The notes beneath the pieces were generated by a model. The model was not told the origin of the DNA and ran no database searches. It saw only the letters and a program-made list of their open reading frames with translations. This document shows positions 6,508-12,445 of a DNA stretch of 12,445 nt, in pieces. The stretch's first letter is position 1; the number at the start of each line of letters is the position of its first letter. The stretch spans positions 1-12,445 of the forward strand of contig DBEG01000134.1 of NCBI GenBank assembly GCA_002293965.1. Direction: 5' to 3'. Source of the stretch: Actinobacteria bacterium UBA912 (GTDB taxonomy: Bacteria > Actinomycetota > Coriobacteriia > Anaerosomatales > UBA912). The translations under genes were made by a program, and so were the position numbers.

Positions 6508-8415
6508 TTGGACCATGAGGGTAACAGCCTAGCGGAGGAGTTGCTTCGCCTTGTAGCGGTCGCATCGACAGCCGCACGGCTGTATCCGGCAACCAGTCCG
6601 ATCCCCGAGGAGTCATTGGAGAAACTGATTCGGCGATCCAACGAGATCACCAGCTCCCTGGGTAGTCTAAGGTTCACCATCAATCCTGTCGGCTTCGCAT
6701 TGGGCGATACCCCGATGGCACCTGGGCAGACCCAGATCACATGGCTTGCAGAGACCCTCCACTCGATGCAAGCGGGCCAACTGGTCATCGCCCCAGGCAT
6801 CACCCCCGACGAGGCAAGGTCCTTCATCCACATTGTGAACTCCGATCCCGCCTCCGTGCGCCAGCGCAGCATACGTTCGCTGTTGACTGGAGTCGGGGTC
6901 ACTCACCTGGCGGTCATCGAAGTATCGCTGCGAGCCTCCACAGAGGACGGACTTCTCGGGCTGGACATCATCAATGCGCCCCTGGAGGAGATCAGCGCCG
7001 AGTTGACCAACGCGGTCACCATCTGGCAAAAATCCGCCGAGAAGGGCGCTGGCACCGACGACTTGTTCACTGTGATGGATCGCATGGAGGAAGCCACCCG
7101 TGGGCTAGCGGCCTCGAGGATTGTCCAAGCTTTGATGATGCTCGACGAACCCACCCGATTGCGCCTGCTTGAGATGTCACTCGCGACAGACACGACAGGA
7201 CAACGGATGAACGGCATGTTCGACGTCGTCTCACGCATGAACCCATCGGCTTTGGCGAGGTTACTCAAGATGACCGCCCAGCAGATGTCGATCGAACCGG
7301 ATCGCCTGGCCCAAGCGCTCGATCTCCCAGCCTCGGTCTTCGAGTCAATCTCGCACCTCCTGTCTCTGCAGGACCACTCGCAAAACGCCGAAGCAACGCC
7401 TGATGTGCCTGATGTCGACATGATTGCCTTGGAGTTAGCGATGGATGACCTCGGTGATCTCGGCTACCAGCTGACCCGTGCTTCGCCGATTTATGCAGCC
7501 GGCAAAGCTCTTCATACCAATGTCACGCTATCAACCAAGAACCCTGATTCAGATTCCATCAAGGCGATCGGGGAGTCCATGGTGCCGGCGATCAGAGCAG
7601 GTGCCTTCAGTGCGGTGATGGGGGCGTTGAGTAGACTTGATGAGCTACAATCTTCCCCAGCGCTGGCACTGGATATCGAGCAGGCTCGCGCCCGAATACA
7701 GGACGTACAGGTTCTGCTCGAGGCATGCAGGACCGCTTCTACCGATGCCGAGGCTGTCATGGCAGGAGACATACTCAGAACCGCAGGCTCCACCGGCGCT
7801 GATGCCTTGTTACTCTTTCTTTCAGAAGCTGATCAGGAGCGACGCTTTCTCTTCCGACCTGTACTACGCGGAATGGTCGATCAGCTCCTGACATCGGCTG
7901 GCAGAATGATCCGCACTGAGGACTCATCAGCTGTGATCAGCATATTGCGTACGCTGTCGTTCATGTCAGACAAGAGGGCTGTCCCAGTGATCGTGCAGGC
8001 GCTTGAGAACCTTGACGCATCTGTCCGCCGAAGAGCGGTGACGACACTTGCCGATATATCGCATAGCGAAAGTCGCACTGCACTATCCGGGGCGGTAGCC
8101 CACTGGGATCCCGAGACGCAACGTTTCGCGATCAAGGAGATCGCCAGGGTGGGGGCAGAAGAGGCCATCCCTGCCTTGGTCAGAATCCTGGAAGACATCA
8201 ATATATTCGACAGGAATCATGAACTGAGAAAAGAAATCGTCCGATGTCTGGGGTGCCTGGATTCGCCGATAGCCAGGCGCTCGCTCGAAAGACTGGCAGG
8301 TAAGCGGTTCATCTTCGGCAGAAAAGGAAAGGAACTGCGATTCCTTGCAAGTCAAGCACTTTTGCACTCCTCGCAACCTGTACAGCCGATCGATCTGGGA
8401 GCGGAAAAACCATGA
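6508..8415 (+). CDS. HEAT-repeat protein with an N-terminal domain shared with the adjacent HD-GYP protein
   Basis: About 635 residues from the preferred TTG start (the frame is open from GTG 6358, giving 685). There is no signal peptide or membrane segment, so it is cytosolic and largely helical. Residues about 8-142 match the N-terminus of the next protein: both have [AK]ELL/VRxLAVAxTxxxLYP, then a helix, then a hydrophobic strand around INPVGFALGDTPM, then an LVIAPGITPDEARSFI-like segment. Residues about 160-470 are helical without a recognised motif. Residues about 470-625 contain HEAT-type repeats (DKRAVPVIVQALENLDASVRRRAVTTL, HWDPETQRFAIKEIARVGAEEAIPALVRIL). Such repeats usually form protein-binding solenoids, so a scaffold or partner role is likely. 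The gene overlaps the HD-GYP start by 4 bp (ATGA). No enzymatic residues were recognised. Confidence 0.85.
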   Translation: MDHEGNSLAEELLRLVAVASTAARLYPATSPIPEESLEKLIRRSNEITSSLGSLRFTINPVGFALGDTPMAPGQTQITWLAETLHSMQAGQLVIAPGITPDEARSFIHIVNSDPASVRQRSIRSLLTGVGVTHLAVIEVSLRASTEDGLLGLDIINAPLEEISAELTNAVTIWQKSAEKGAGTDDLFTVMDRMEEATRGLAASRIVQALMMLDEPTRLRLLEMSLATDTTGQRMNGMFDVVSRMNPSALARLLKMTAQQMSIEPDRLAQALDLPASVFESISHLLSLQDHSQNAEATPDVPDVDMIALELAMDDLGDLGYQLTRASPIYAAGKALHTNVTLSTKNPDSDSIKAIGESMVPAIRAGAFSAVMGALSRLDELQSSPALALDIEQARARIQDVQVLLEACRTASTDAEAVMAGDILRTAGSTGADALLLFLSEADQERRFLFRPVLRGMVDQLLTSAGRMIRTEDSSAVISILRTLSFMSDKRAVPVIVQALENLDASVRRRAVTTLADISHSESRTALSGAVAHWDPETQRFAIKEIARVGAEEAIPALVRILEDINIFDRNHELRKEIVRCLGCLDSPIARRSLERLAGKRFIFGRKGKELRFLASQALLHSSQPVQPIDLGAEKP

Positions 8416-9899
8416 CAGACCAACTCGAAGGCACGCCCGCGGCAGAGCAGCCTGAAGCATCCGTTGAGACCTCCAGGGGTACCGGGGTCAAGCCCGGAGT
8501 TCCATTCGCCACCCCAGAGAGGCTGGCGCGAGCTAAGGAGCTGGTGAGGGCGCTGGCTGTGGCGCACACCAACTCGCAACTGTATCCATTAGCGCATCCG
8601 CTTCTTACCGACTCCATCGACGACCTGGTGTCTGCCGTCGGGGAGATTGGGGCGCTAGGATTCGATCAAGTCACCGTGAACCTCTACAAGCGGACGGTGT
8701 TCGTCGAGAACCAGGTCTTTCCCGAGGAAAGTGTGACCTACCAGAAGCTTGTAGACGACTTTCTCGCCAGGGGCATCTCGGCAATCTCGTTCTTGGACGG
8801 ATTCTCCCAGAAGGACGCGAAGGCACTGGTGAATCTGCTCGCCGAGACCTCCATCCCAGACGCCGATGCCGCGCGACAACTGTTAGAGTCACAGGGGGCC
8901 ACCGGCGTGACTGTCGCCGAGACGACCACACTCGACGGGACCGAGGGAGAATCGCAACAGCGTGCGAACAAGGTGAAAGCCAGGGAGGTCTACGACACCG
9001 GAATCTCAGCGATGCGGGATGTTGAGACCAGAATGAAGCTCGGAAAAGCAGTCGAAACCGGACCTCTCCATGACTTCATCAACTCCATGATGGAAAGTCT
9101 CTTCAGCGACCCCGCCGCAGTCCAAGGCCTGACGGCGATCAAGAGCCACGACGATTACACCCTGAACCATGCGATCAATGTGTGCATCCTGTCGCTCTCG
9201 CTCGGGGCATCGTTCGAGCTGGATGAGGATTCACTGAGGTCCCTGGGTCTCTCGGCGTTGCTGTACGATATCGGCAAGGTGCATATTCCTGAGGATATTC
9301 TGAATAAGCCGGGGCCCCTGACCAGCGATGAGTGGGTTGTCGTCAAGGATCACACGCTGGAAGGCGCAGAGCTCCTCAAGCGCATCCAGTTGATCGACCA
9401 TATGCCGATGGTCGTGGCCCACGAACACCACTTTCGTCACGATATGCAGGGATACCCTGACATCGGTCCGGGGGACGGTCAACACCTGTTCAGTAAGATC
9501 GTCGCATTGTGTGATGCATACGACGCCATGACGACACGTCGGCCGTTCCGCCGTGAGATCCGTCCGGACAAGGCGCTTGCCGTCCTCATGCAGGGTCGCG
9601 GCAAGGCCTATGATCCCTCCGTCACCAAAGCGTTCATCGCTTTGCTGGGCATCTACCCGATGGGCGCGATAGTCCGTCTGGACGACGACTCGCTGGCAGT
9701 GGTCTTCAGGGTCAACAACGACGATCTCTTGCACCCCCGCGTGAAGATCCTGGCTGACTCCGAAGGACGTTGGCATCCTGAGCCAACAACCGTCGATCTG
9801 CGAGTGGTCGACCCCGAGACGGGTGAACACGTCAGAGCCATCAAGGAGTGCATCCCTGCCAGCGAAGCGGGAATCGATGATGCCTGGCAGTACCTCTAA
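8412..9899 (+). CDS. HD-GYP domain protein with substituted active site
   Basis: HD-GYP domains typically hydrolyse cyclic-di-GMP using a two- or three-metal centre. The 495-residue protein has a disordered start (1-35), the N-terminal domain shared with the preceding protein (about 41-172), a helical linker, and the HD-GYP domain (about 215-410). A C-terminal beta-rich extension begins IYPMGAIVRLDDDSLAVVFR (from about 414), seen in many HD-GYP proteins. Retained: H246, H253, DIGKVHIPEDILNKPG, H314, the GYP triplet at 347-349, and DAYDAMTTRRPFR (D368, D371). Altered: the HD dyad is Tyr285-Asp286, and the usual HHExxDGxGYP reads HHFRHDMQGYP. It may be a non-catalytic nucleotide sensor or use different metals. 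It has no transmembrane segment. The ATG overlaps the upstream stop, with GGGAG upstream, so it is co-translated with the HEAT protein. Confidence 0.92.
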   Translation: MTDQLEGTPAAEQPEASVETSRGTGVKPGVPFATPERLARAKELVRALAVAHTNSQLYPLAHPLLTDSIDDLVSAVGEIGALGFDQVTVNLYKRTVFVENQVFPEESVTYQKLVDDFLARGISAISFLDGFSQKDAKALVNLLAETSIPDADAARQLLESQGATGVTVAETTTLDGTEGESQQRANKVKAREVYDTGISAMRDVETRMKLGKAVETGPLHDFINSMMESLFSDPAAVQGLTAIKSHDDYTLNHAINVCILSLSLGASFELDEDSLRSLGLSALLYDIGKVHIPEDILNKPGPLTSDEWVVVKDHTLEGAELLKRIQLIDHMPMVVAHEHHFRHDMQGYPDIGPGDGQHLFSKIVALCDAYDAMTTRRPFRREIRPDKALAVLMQGRGKAYDPSVTKAFIALLGIYPMGAIVRLDDDSLAVVFRVNNDDLLHPRVKILADSEGRWHPEPTTVDLRVVDPETGEHVRAIKECIPASEAGIDDAWQYL

Positions 9900-9909
9900 G
9901 ACGCTGGGA

Positions 9910-11145
9910 TCAAGACCCGGCCAATGGATTTCCGAAGTGTCGCCAATAAATCATCCAGAATGAGACGTTACCCCTCATATGGGGCGTGTAGCGGTACAGG
10001 GTGTGAGTCGCCGCATTCGCTGGACGAACCACGCTTCCACTGATCCTCAGCTCTCCATCAGGGGTGAAACCCGCCGTGTTCCGGTCCAGGACGCGAGCTC
10101 CGTGCCAGATCTGTCTGCCGAAACCCTGGAATTGGGGCAAGGTCCTGCTGTCCATCTTCCCGCAACCCATCGCCCAGTCCAGGGCCCTTTGGTCAGGATT
10201 CCTGCGCGACAACAAGGATTGTTCTTTCTGTAGGGTTGCCAGAATCACCTTGGGACTGACGTTCCATGCCAGGGCGGCTTCCTCGATCATTTCGGCGGAA
10301 CTCATCATCACTCCGGCATGATTGGGGGCCCGGTAGCCAGCGAGAATCCCCGTCTGGCGCTCCAGGAACTGCTGGATCTGGGCTGCGTTCATCGAGCGAG
10401 ACGCCCTGAAGTTCGCATCAGTGATGATCATATCCGGCGAAAACCCATCGGGAGAGACTACCGCCCCCGACACCGCTTGCGCCGCCGCTGCCTCTGCCGC
10501 AGCCTGCCTCATCAACTGAGCCAGATCGGCACCTAGGGCCTCAGCTCTCGCCTCCTGATCCGCGATATCCTTCTCGATCCGCTCACGGGCGAGATCTGCT
10601 TCCTCCTGGAGTTCGACCAGCCGCGCTTCCCTGTCGCTCAACGTGTGGTGAAGCCATTCGCTCTCCACCCTTGCGATCCTCATGTCCCTCAGAAGGTTGG
10701 CGTCGCGCTCATTGATAATGGAGAGATACTTGTAGCGAGCGAACAAATCCGCTAAGGACTCGGCCTGGAACAGCAACGTGATCGTGCTTTCCCACTCCCC
10801 TTGGTACAACTCGATCGCCCTCGCAACCAGCGCATCTTGTTTCTCGGCGAGTTCCGCATCTGCAACAGCTATCTGGGCCTCGACGTCTGTGATCTCAAGT
10901 CGTGCGGTCTCCAGTCTTTGCCCGACCCTCAGATATTCGTCAATCTGCTGCTCAAGGGCGATCCTCGAGTTCTCGAGAGCGACCCGGGCCGCTTGTTCCT
11001 CTGCGCGCCTGGCCTCGATCGCAGCATTCGTTGACGCACTGGCGCCTGGTTGGGCATGGCTGACTAGAGGCGCAGCTGAAACCAGTGCGGCTATCAGCAG
11101 CGCCGTCAGGATGCCTCTATGCCACTTGGTGGAGAGTATCCGCAT
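9910..11145 (-). CDS. Secreted coiled-coil protein with lysozyme-like C-terminal domain
   Basis: 411 residues from ATG 11145; the upstream extension of the open frame overlaps the holin-like gene and is not used. GAGGG lies about 9-10 nt before the ATG. The Sec signal peptide is basic RILSTKWHR, then hydrophobic ILTALLIAALVSAAP, with likely cleavage at SHA-QP (residue 31/32). Residues about 40-215 form long charged coiled coils like the N-terminal regions of CwlO/PcsB-type cell-wall proteins. After an Ala-rich hinge, residues about 240-408 (ITDANFR, MNAAQIQQFL, VSPKVILATLQKEQSLL, ALDWAMGCGK, THTLYRYTPH, FWMIYWRHFG) match a lysozyme-like domain found in secreted proteins of Actinobacteria and Chloroflexi. 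Glu308 in LQKEQSL is the candidate catalytic residue. It probably acts on peptidoglycan during envelope remodelling. It lies 23 bp after the holin-like gene and converges on the HD-GYP gene with a 10-bp gap. Confidence 0.82.
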   Translation of the reverse strand: MRILSTKWHRGILTALLIAALVSAAPLVSHAQPGASASTNAAIEARRAEEQAARVALENSRIALEQQIDEYLRVGQRLETARLEITDVEAQIAVADAELAEKQDALVARAIELYQGEWESTITLLFQAESLADLFARYKYLSIINERDANLLRDMRIARVESEWLHHTLSDREARLVELQEEADLARERIEKDIADQEARAEALGADLAQLMRQAAAEAAAAQAVSGAVVSPDGFSPDMIITDANFRASRSMNAAQIQQFLERQTGILAGYRAPNHAGVMMSSAEMIEEAALAWNVSPKVILATLQKEQSLLSRRNPDQRALDWAMGCGKMDSRTLPQFQGFGRQIWHGARVLDRNTAGFTPDGELRISGSVVRPANAATHTLYRYTPHMRGNVSFWMIYWRHFGNPLAGS

Positions 11146-11168
11146 ACGATAGTTCCCTCGCCTGTAGG

Positions 11169-11543
11169 CTAGGTTTTGGACGAGCCGTCCGCAAACAATG
11201 ACAGCATGAATGAAACGACGCTCACCACTATCCCTCCCAGAAACGCCGACCAGAAGCCGTCCACGGTGAATCCGATTCCGAGAAGGTCGCTGGAGATCCA
11301 GGCAGCTGCCCACAGAACAAAGGCGTTGATGAACAGCAATCCTATGCCCAGGGTAAGTACGACGAATCCGCATGTGAGGAAAGTCAGCAGCGGCCTGAGA
11401 GTGGCGTTGAGGAGTCCCAACACGATGGCAGTGATTCCGAATGCAATGAGGGCACTGTCTCCCTCCACAGTGATTCCGGGCACCAGAAAAGCAGCAACTA
11501 CCAAGGCGATTGCATTGATCAGCCAGCGAATCAGCAGGTGCAT
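11169..11543 (-). CDS. PF04020 (phage holin superfamily IV-like) membrane protein
   Basis: A 124-residue, four-segment inner-membrane protein from ATG 11543 (MHLLIRWLINA). The start is fixed by AGGGAGGTGG ending 3 nt upstream; the open frame extends to 11600 without a better site. Membrane segments lie at about residues 4-21, 31-48, 52-80 and 97-117. The family signature LGLLNATLRPLL (42-53), TLGIGLLFINAFVLW (64-78) and the Gly-rich AFLGGIVVSVVSFML near the end are clear. Despite the name, members of this family (YvlD type) are ordinary chromosomal proteins with poorly known roles, some linked to envelope stress. The gene directly precedes the secreted lysozyme-like protein, so the two are likely co-transcribed. 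Confidence 0.88.
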   Translation of the reverse strand: MHLLIRWLINAIALVVAAFLVPGITVEGDSALIAFGITAIVLGLLNATLRPLLTFLTCGFVVLTLGIGLLFINAFVLWAAAWISSDLLGIGFTVDGFWSAFLGGIVVSVVSFMLSLFADGSSKT

Positions 11544-11667
11544 CTTCCACCTCCCTGTCTCGAGCAACCTATCCATACACATCCAATACTGGACGAGCAT
11601 AGATAAAATAGCATGTGTGGTGCTCTGCGAGAAATGTTGTGCCTGAATCTAGGCTTCGAATGAAGTG
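11544..11667. other. Gap between tRNA-Asp and the PF04020 gene
   Basis: 124 bp without a supported gene. On the minus strand a weak GCCT-AGATTC-AGGC hairpin (11641-11654) lies 13 nt past the tRNA-Asp CCA end and lacks a U-tract. An AT-rich stretch reading GCTATTTTATCTATGCT (about 11598-11614) probably contains the promoter of the PF04020 gene, but I find no clear -35/-10 pair. Confidence 0.3.
11547..11556 (-). promoter_or_regulatory. Shine-Dalgarno of the PF04020 gene
   Basis: AGGGAGGTGG on the minus strand lies 3 nt before ATG 11543. It sets the start internally rather than at the outer open-frame limit (11600). Confidence 0.75.
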
Positions 11668-11744
11668 TGGCGGGAGTGACGGGGCTCGAACCCGCGACCT
11701 CTGGCTTGACAGGCCAGCGCTCTAACCGACTGAGCTACACCCCC
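11668..11744 (-). tRNA. tRNA-Asp (anticodon GTC)
   Basis: A complete cloverleaf on the minus strand. Acceptor GGGGGTG pairs with CACTCCC (one G-U), D-stem GCTC/GAGC, anticodon stem CTGGC/GCCAG with loop CTGTCAA (anticodon GTC at 11710-11708), T-loop TTCGAGC, discriminator G and an encoded CCA (11670-11668). It reads GAC/GAU codons. The discriminator G and GTC anticodon are the normal Asp identity elements. Confidence 0.97.
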
Positions 11745-11756
11745 GAGGATTCGGGG
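11741..11756 (-). repeat. Inverted repeat overlapping the 5' end of tRNA-Asp
   Basis: CCCCGA-GGAT-TCGGGG (11741-11756) is a perfect 6-bp stem with a 4-nt loop. On the tRNA strand its 3' arm is part of the GGGGG acceptor end, so the precursor leader could pair with the mature 5' end before RNase P cleavage. Confidence 0.5.
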
Positions 11757-11783
11757 TCTTCCCGAAGAAAGACAGCGAACGGG

Positions 11784-11813
11784 ATTGTACATTGTTACCG
11801 GCCTTGCTGTCTA
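11784..11813 (-). promoter_or_regulatory. Sigma70-type promoter of tRNA-Asp
   Basis: The minus strand reads TAGACA (11813-11808, one mismatch to TTGACA), an 18-nt spacer, then TACAAT (11789-11784, one mismatch to TATAAT). The -10 box ends 39 nt before the tRNA 5' end, a sensible leader length. This is the best-looking promoter in the window. Confidence 0.65.
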
Positions 11814-11937
11814 GCCAGTCGGTTTCTTGGGAATATCTGACGTGCTTCAACGGCTTATCCGGTCATTCGGCACCCTGCTGGCATCCATTGGGTATCAATG
11901 ACTTAGACAGAGCGCCCACAAGATGCATCTCGACAAC

Positions 11938-11943
11938 GGAGGT
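11938..11943 (+). promoter_or_regulatory. Shine-Dalgarno of the ferredoxin gene
   Basis: GGAGGT lies 6 nt before ATG 11950. It decides for this start over the in-frame ATG at 11923, which lies upstream of the site and would have the site inside the coding sequence. Confidence 0.85.
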
Positions 11944-11949
11944 GGACCG

Positions 11950-12141
11950 ATGAAAGCTGTCATCGACAGAGACAGATGTATCGGCTGCGGCGAGTGCGAA
12001 GAGTACTGCCCTGAGACATTCCGCGTCGATGAGTCAGGTCTCGCCATCGTAATCGCGGACGAACTGGATGCCGAACTTTACGGGGCGATCAGAGACTGCG
12101 CCGACATCTGCCCCGTCGAAGCGATCACAATTGTGGGATGA
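11950..12141 (+). CDS. Small single-cluster [4Fe-4S] ferredoxin
   Basis: A 63-residue cytosolic electron carrier from ATG 11950. Ligands by comparison with the Thermotoga/clostridial-type one-cluster ferredoxins are Cys10, Cys13, Cys16 (CIGCGEC) and Cys54 (CPVEAI). Cys20 and Cys50 sit where those proteins can form a disulfide in place of the second cluster. The protein is strongly acidic, typical for ferredoxins. It is a single gene on the plus strand, flanked by oppositely oriented tRNA-Asp and tRNA-Val. No confident plus-strand promoter is seen in the 205-bp gap upstream; a short palindrome CATTG-GGTAT-CAATG (11886-11900) is the only distinctive element there. Likely partners (oxidoreductases such as pyruvate:ferredoxin oxidoreductase) are not in the window. 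Confidence 0.95.
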   Translation: MKAVIDRDRCIGCGECEEYCPETFRVDESGLAIVIADELDAELYGAIRDCADICPVEAITIVG

Positions 12142-12186
12142 GGCGCCCCGAAGCAGCTCCTGGGAGGCCACTGGACCAAGGGAGTG

Positions 12187-12261
12187 TGGTGGGCGATGAG
12201 GGATTTGAACCCCCGACTTCCTCCTTGTAAGGGAGGCACTCTCCCGCTGAGTTAATCGCCC
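12187..12261 (-). tRNA. tRNA-Val (anticodon TAC)
   Basis: A complete cloverleaf on the minus strand. Acceptor GGGCGAT/ATCGCCC, D-stem ACTC/GAGT, anticodon stem CCTCC/GGAGG with loop CTTACAA (anticodon TAC at 12229-12227), T-loop TTCAAAT, discriminator A and an encoded CCA (12189-12187). It reads GUA and, by wobble, other Val codons. It lies 27 bp after the carB stop with no obvious promoter of its own between them, so it may be processed from a carB read-through transcript. Confidence 0.97.
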
Positions 12262-12288
12262 ATCTCGGCTCGGGACATCTGTGACATC

Positions 12289-12445
12289 CTACATCATCTC
12301 GGCATGATATTGCTGAAGTGACTTGACTCCATCACAGGAAGTCAGTCTCGCGGCTATCCCATTCACTGCCGCCAAAGCCGCAGCTGTGGTCGTGATGTAG
12401 GGGACTTTGTACTTGATCGCAGCCCTTCTGATGTAGGAGTCGTCA
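12289..12445 (-). CDS. carB: Carbamoyl-phosphate synthase large subunit, C-terminal end (runs off right edge)
   Basis: The last 52 codons before TAG (12291-12289). The translation DDSYIRRAAIKYKVPYITT, then AAALAAVNGIAA and SLQQYHAEMM, matches the C-terminal MGS-like allosteric domain of CarB. There the phosphate-binding and regulatory residues around DSYxIRRxAxxxxxPYxTTxxAAxA are well conserved. CarB makes carbamoyl phosphate from glutamine-derived ammonia, bicarbonate and ATP for pyrimidine and arginine synthesis. The start and both ATP-grasp halves lie outside the window, so only the terminal domain can be vouched for. Confidence 0.9.
   Translation of the reverse strand, partial: DDSYIRRAAIKYKVPYITTTAAALAAVNGIAARLTSCDGVKSLQQYHAEMM

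Noticed and set aside
9231..9830. 199-codon minus-strand open frame within the HD-GYP gene
   Set aside because: Complementary shadow of the catalytic domain, with no independent signals.
9910..11543. A prophage lysis cassette (holin plus endolysin)
   Set aside because: PF04020 proteins are ordinary chromosomal membrane proteins, the partner has a Sec signal peptide and long coiled coil, and no other phage genes are present.
11146..11550. N-terminal extension of the secreted protein frame up to 11550
   Set aside because: It overlaps the PF04020 gene and would bury an obvious signal peptide. ATG 11145 has a Shine-Dalgarno and starts that signal peptide.
11668..12261. tRNA genes as integration sites for a mobile element carrying the ferredoxin
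   Set aside because: No integrase and no repeated tRNA 3'-end (att) sequence is visible. The ferredoxin's composition matches its neighbours.

Overview
The window looks like a chromosomal segment from a high-GC, probably anaerobic Gram-positive bacterium. Actinomycetota is favoured, perhaps a Coriobacteriia-like lineage. This rests on base composition, a small clostridial/Thermotoga-type ferredoxin, a DUF362 double-cluster ferredoxin protein, a PF04020 membrane protein and a ROK sugar kinase. The taxonomic placement is inference. I see no phage integrase, transposase, CRISPR array or rRNA. The only gene-free gaps are short (the longest is about 205 bp, between tRNA-Asp and the ferredoxin gene), so no stretch over 300 bases lacks a gene.

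Left part (1 to about 6.4 kb, all minus strand). Reading in the direction of transcription: an ImmA/IrrE-like protein with a broken HExxH motif, a ROK-family glucokinase-like kinase, a DUF362 iron-sulfur protein, a six-segment membrane protein, rsmI (16S rRNA C1402 2'-O-methyltransferase), metG (methionyl-tRNA synthetase) and the N-terminus of a TatD-family DNase running off the left edge. Several stops and starts overlap (ROK/DUF362 by 4 bp, membrane protein/rsmI by 8 bp, metG/tatD by 11 bp), which suggests translational coupling. rsmI, metG and tatD form a familiar translation and RNA/DNA housekeeping neighbourhood. A strong inverted repeat spans the rsmI stop codon and probably separates rsmI from metG.

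Centre (6.5 to 9.9 kb, plus strand). A two-gene, ATGA-coupled unit encodes a HEAT-repeat protein and an HD-GYP-domain protein. Their N-terminal ~135 residues are visibly homologous to each other, so one shared input or scaffold domain is joined to two different outputs. The HD-GYP domain has Tyr in place of the His of the HD dyad and a non-canonical HHE/GYP region. This pair is the most unusual part of the window and may be a little-described signalling module.

Right part (9.9 to 12.4 kb). On the minus strand are a PF04020 holin-IV-like membrane protein followed by a secreted protein with a long coiled coil and a lysozyme-like C-terminal domain, then tRNA-Asp(GTC) with a good sigma70-type promoter, tRNA-Val(TAC), and the extreme 3' end of carB (carbamoyl-phosphate synthase large subunit) at the right edge. 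A one-cluster [4Fe-4S] ferredoxin gene lies on the plus strand between the two tRNA genes.

Several starts had to be chosen from Shine-Dalgarno evidence. TTG is used for the ROK kinase and probably for the HEAT protein. Internal ATGs are preferred for the ferredoxin, the holin-like protein and the secreted coiled-coil protein.
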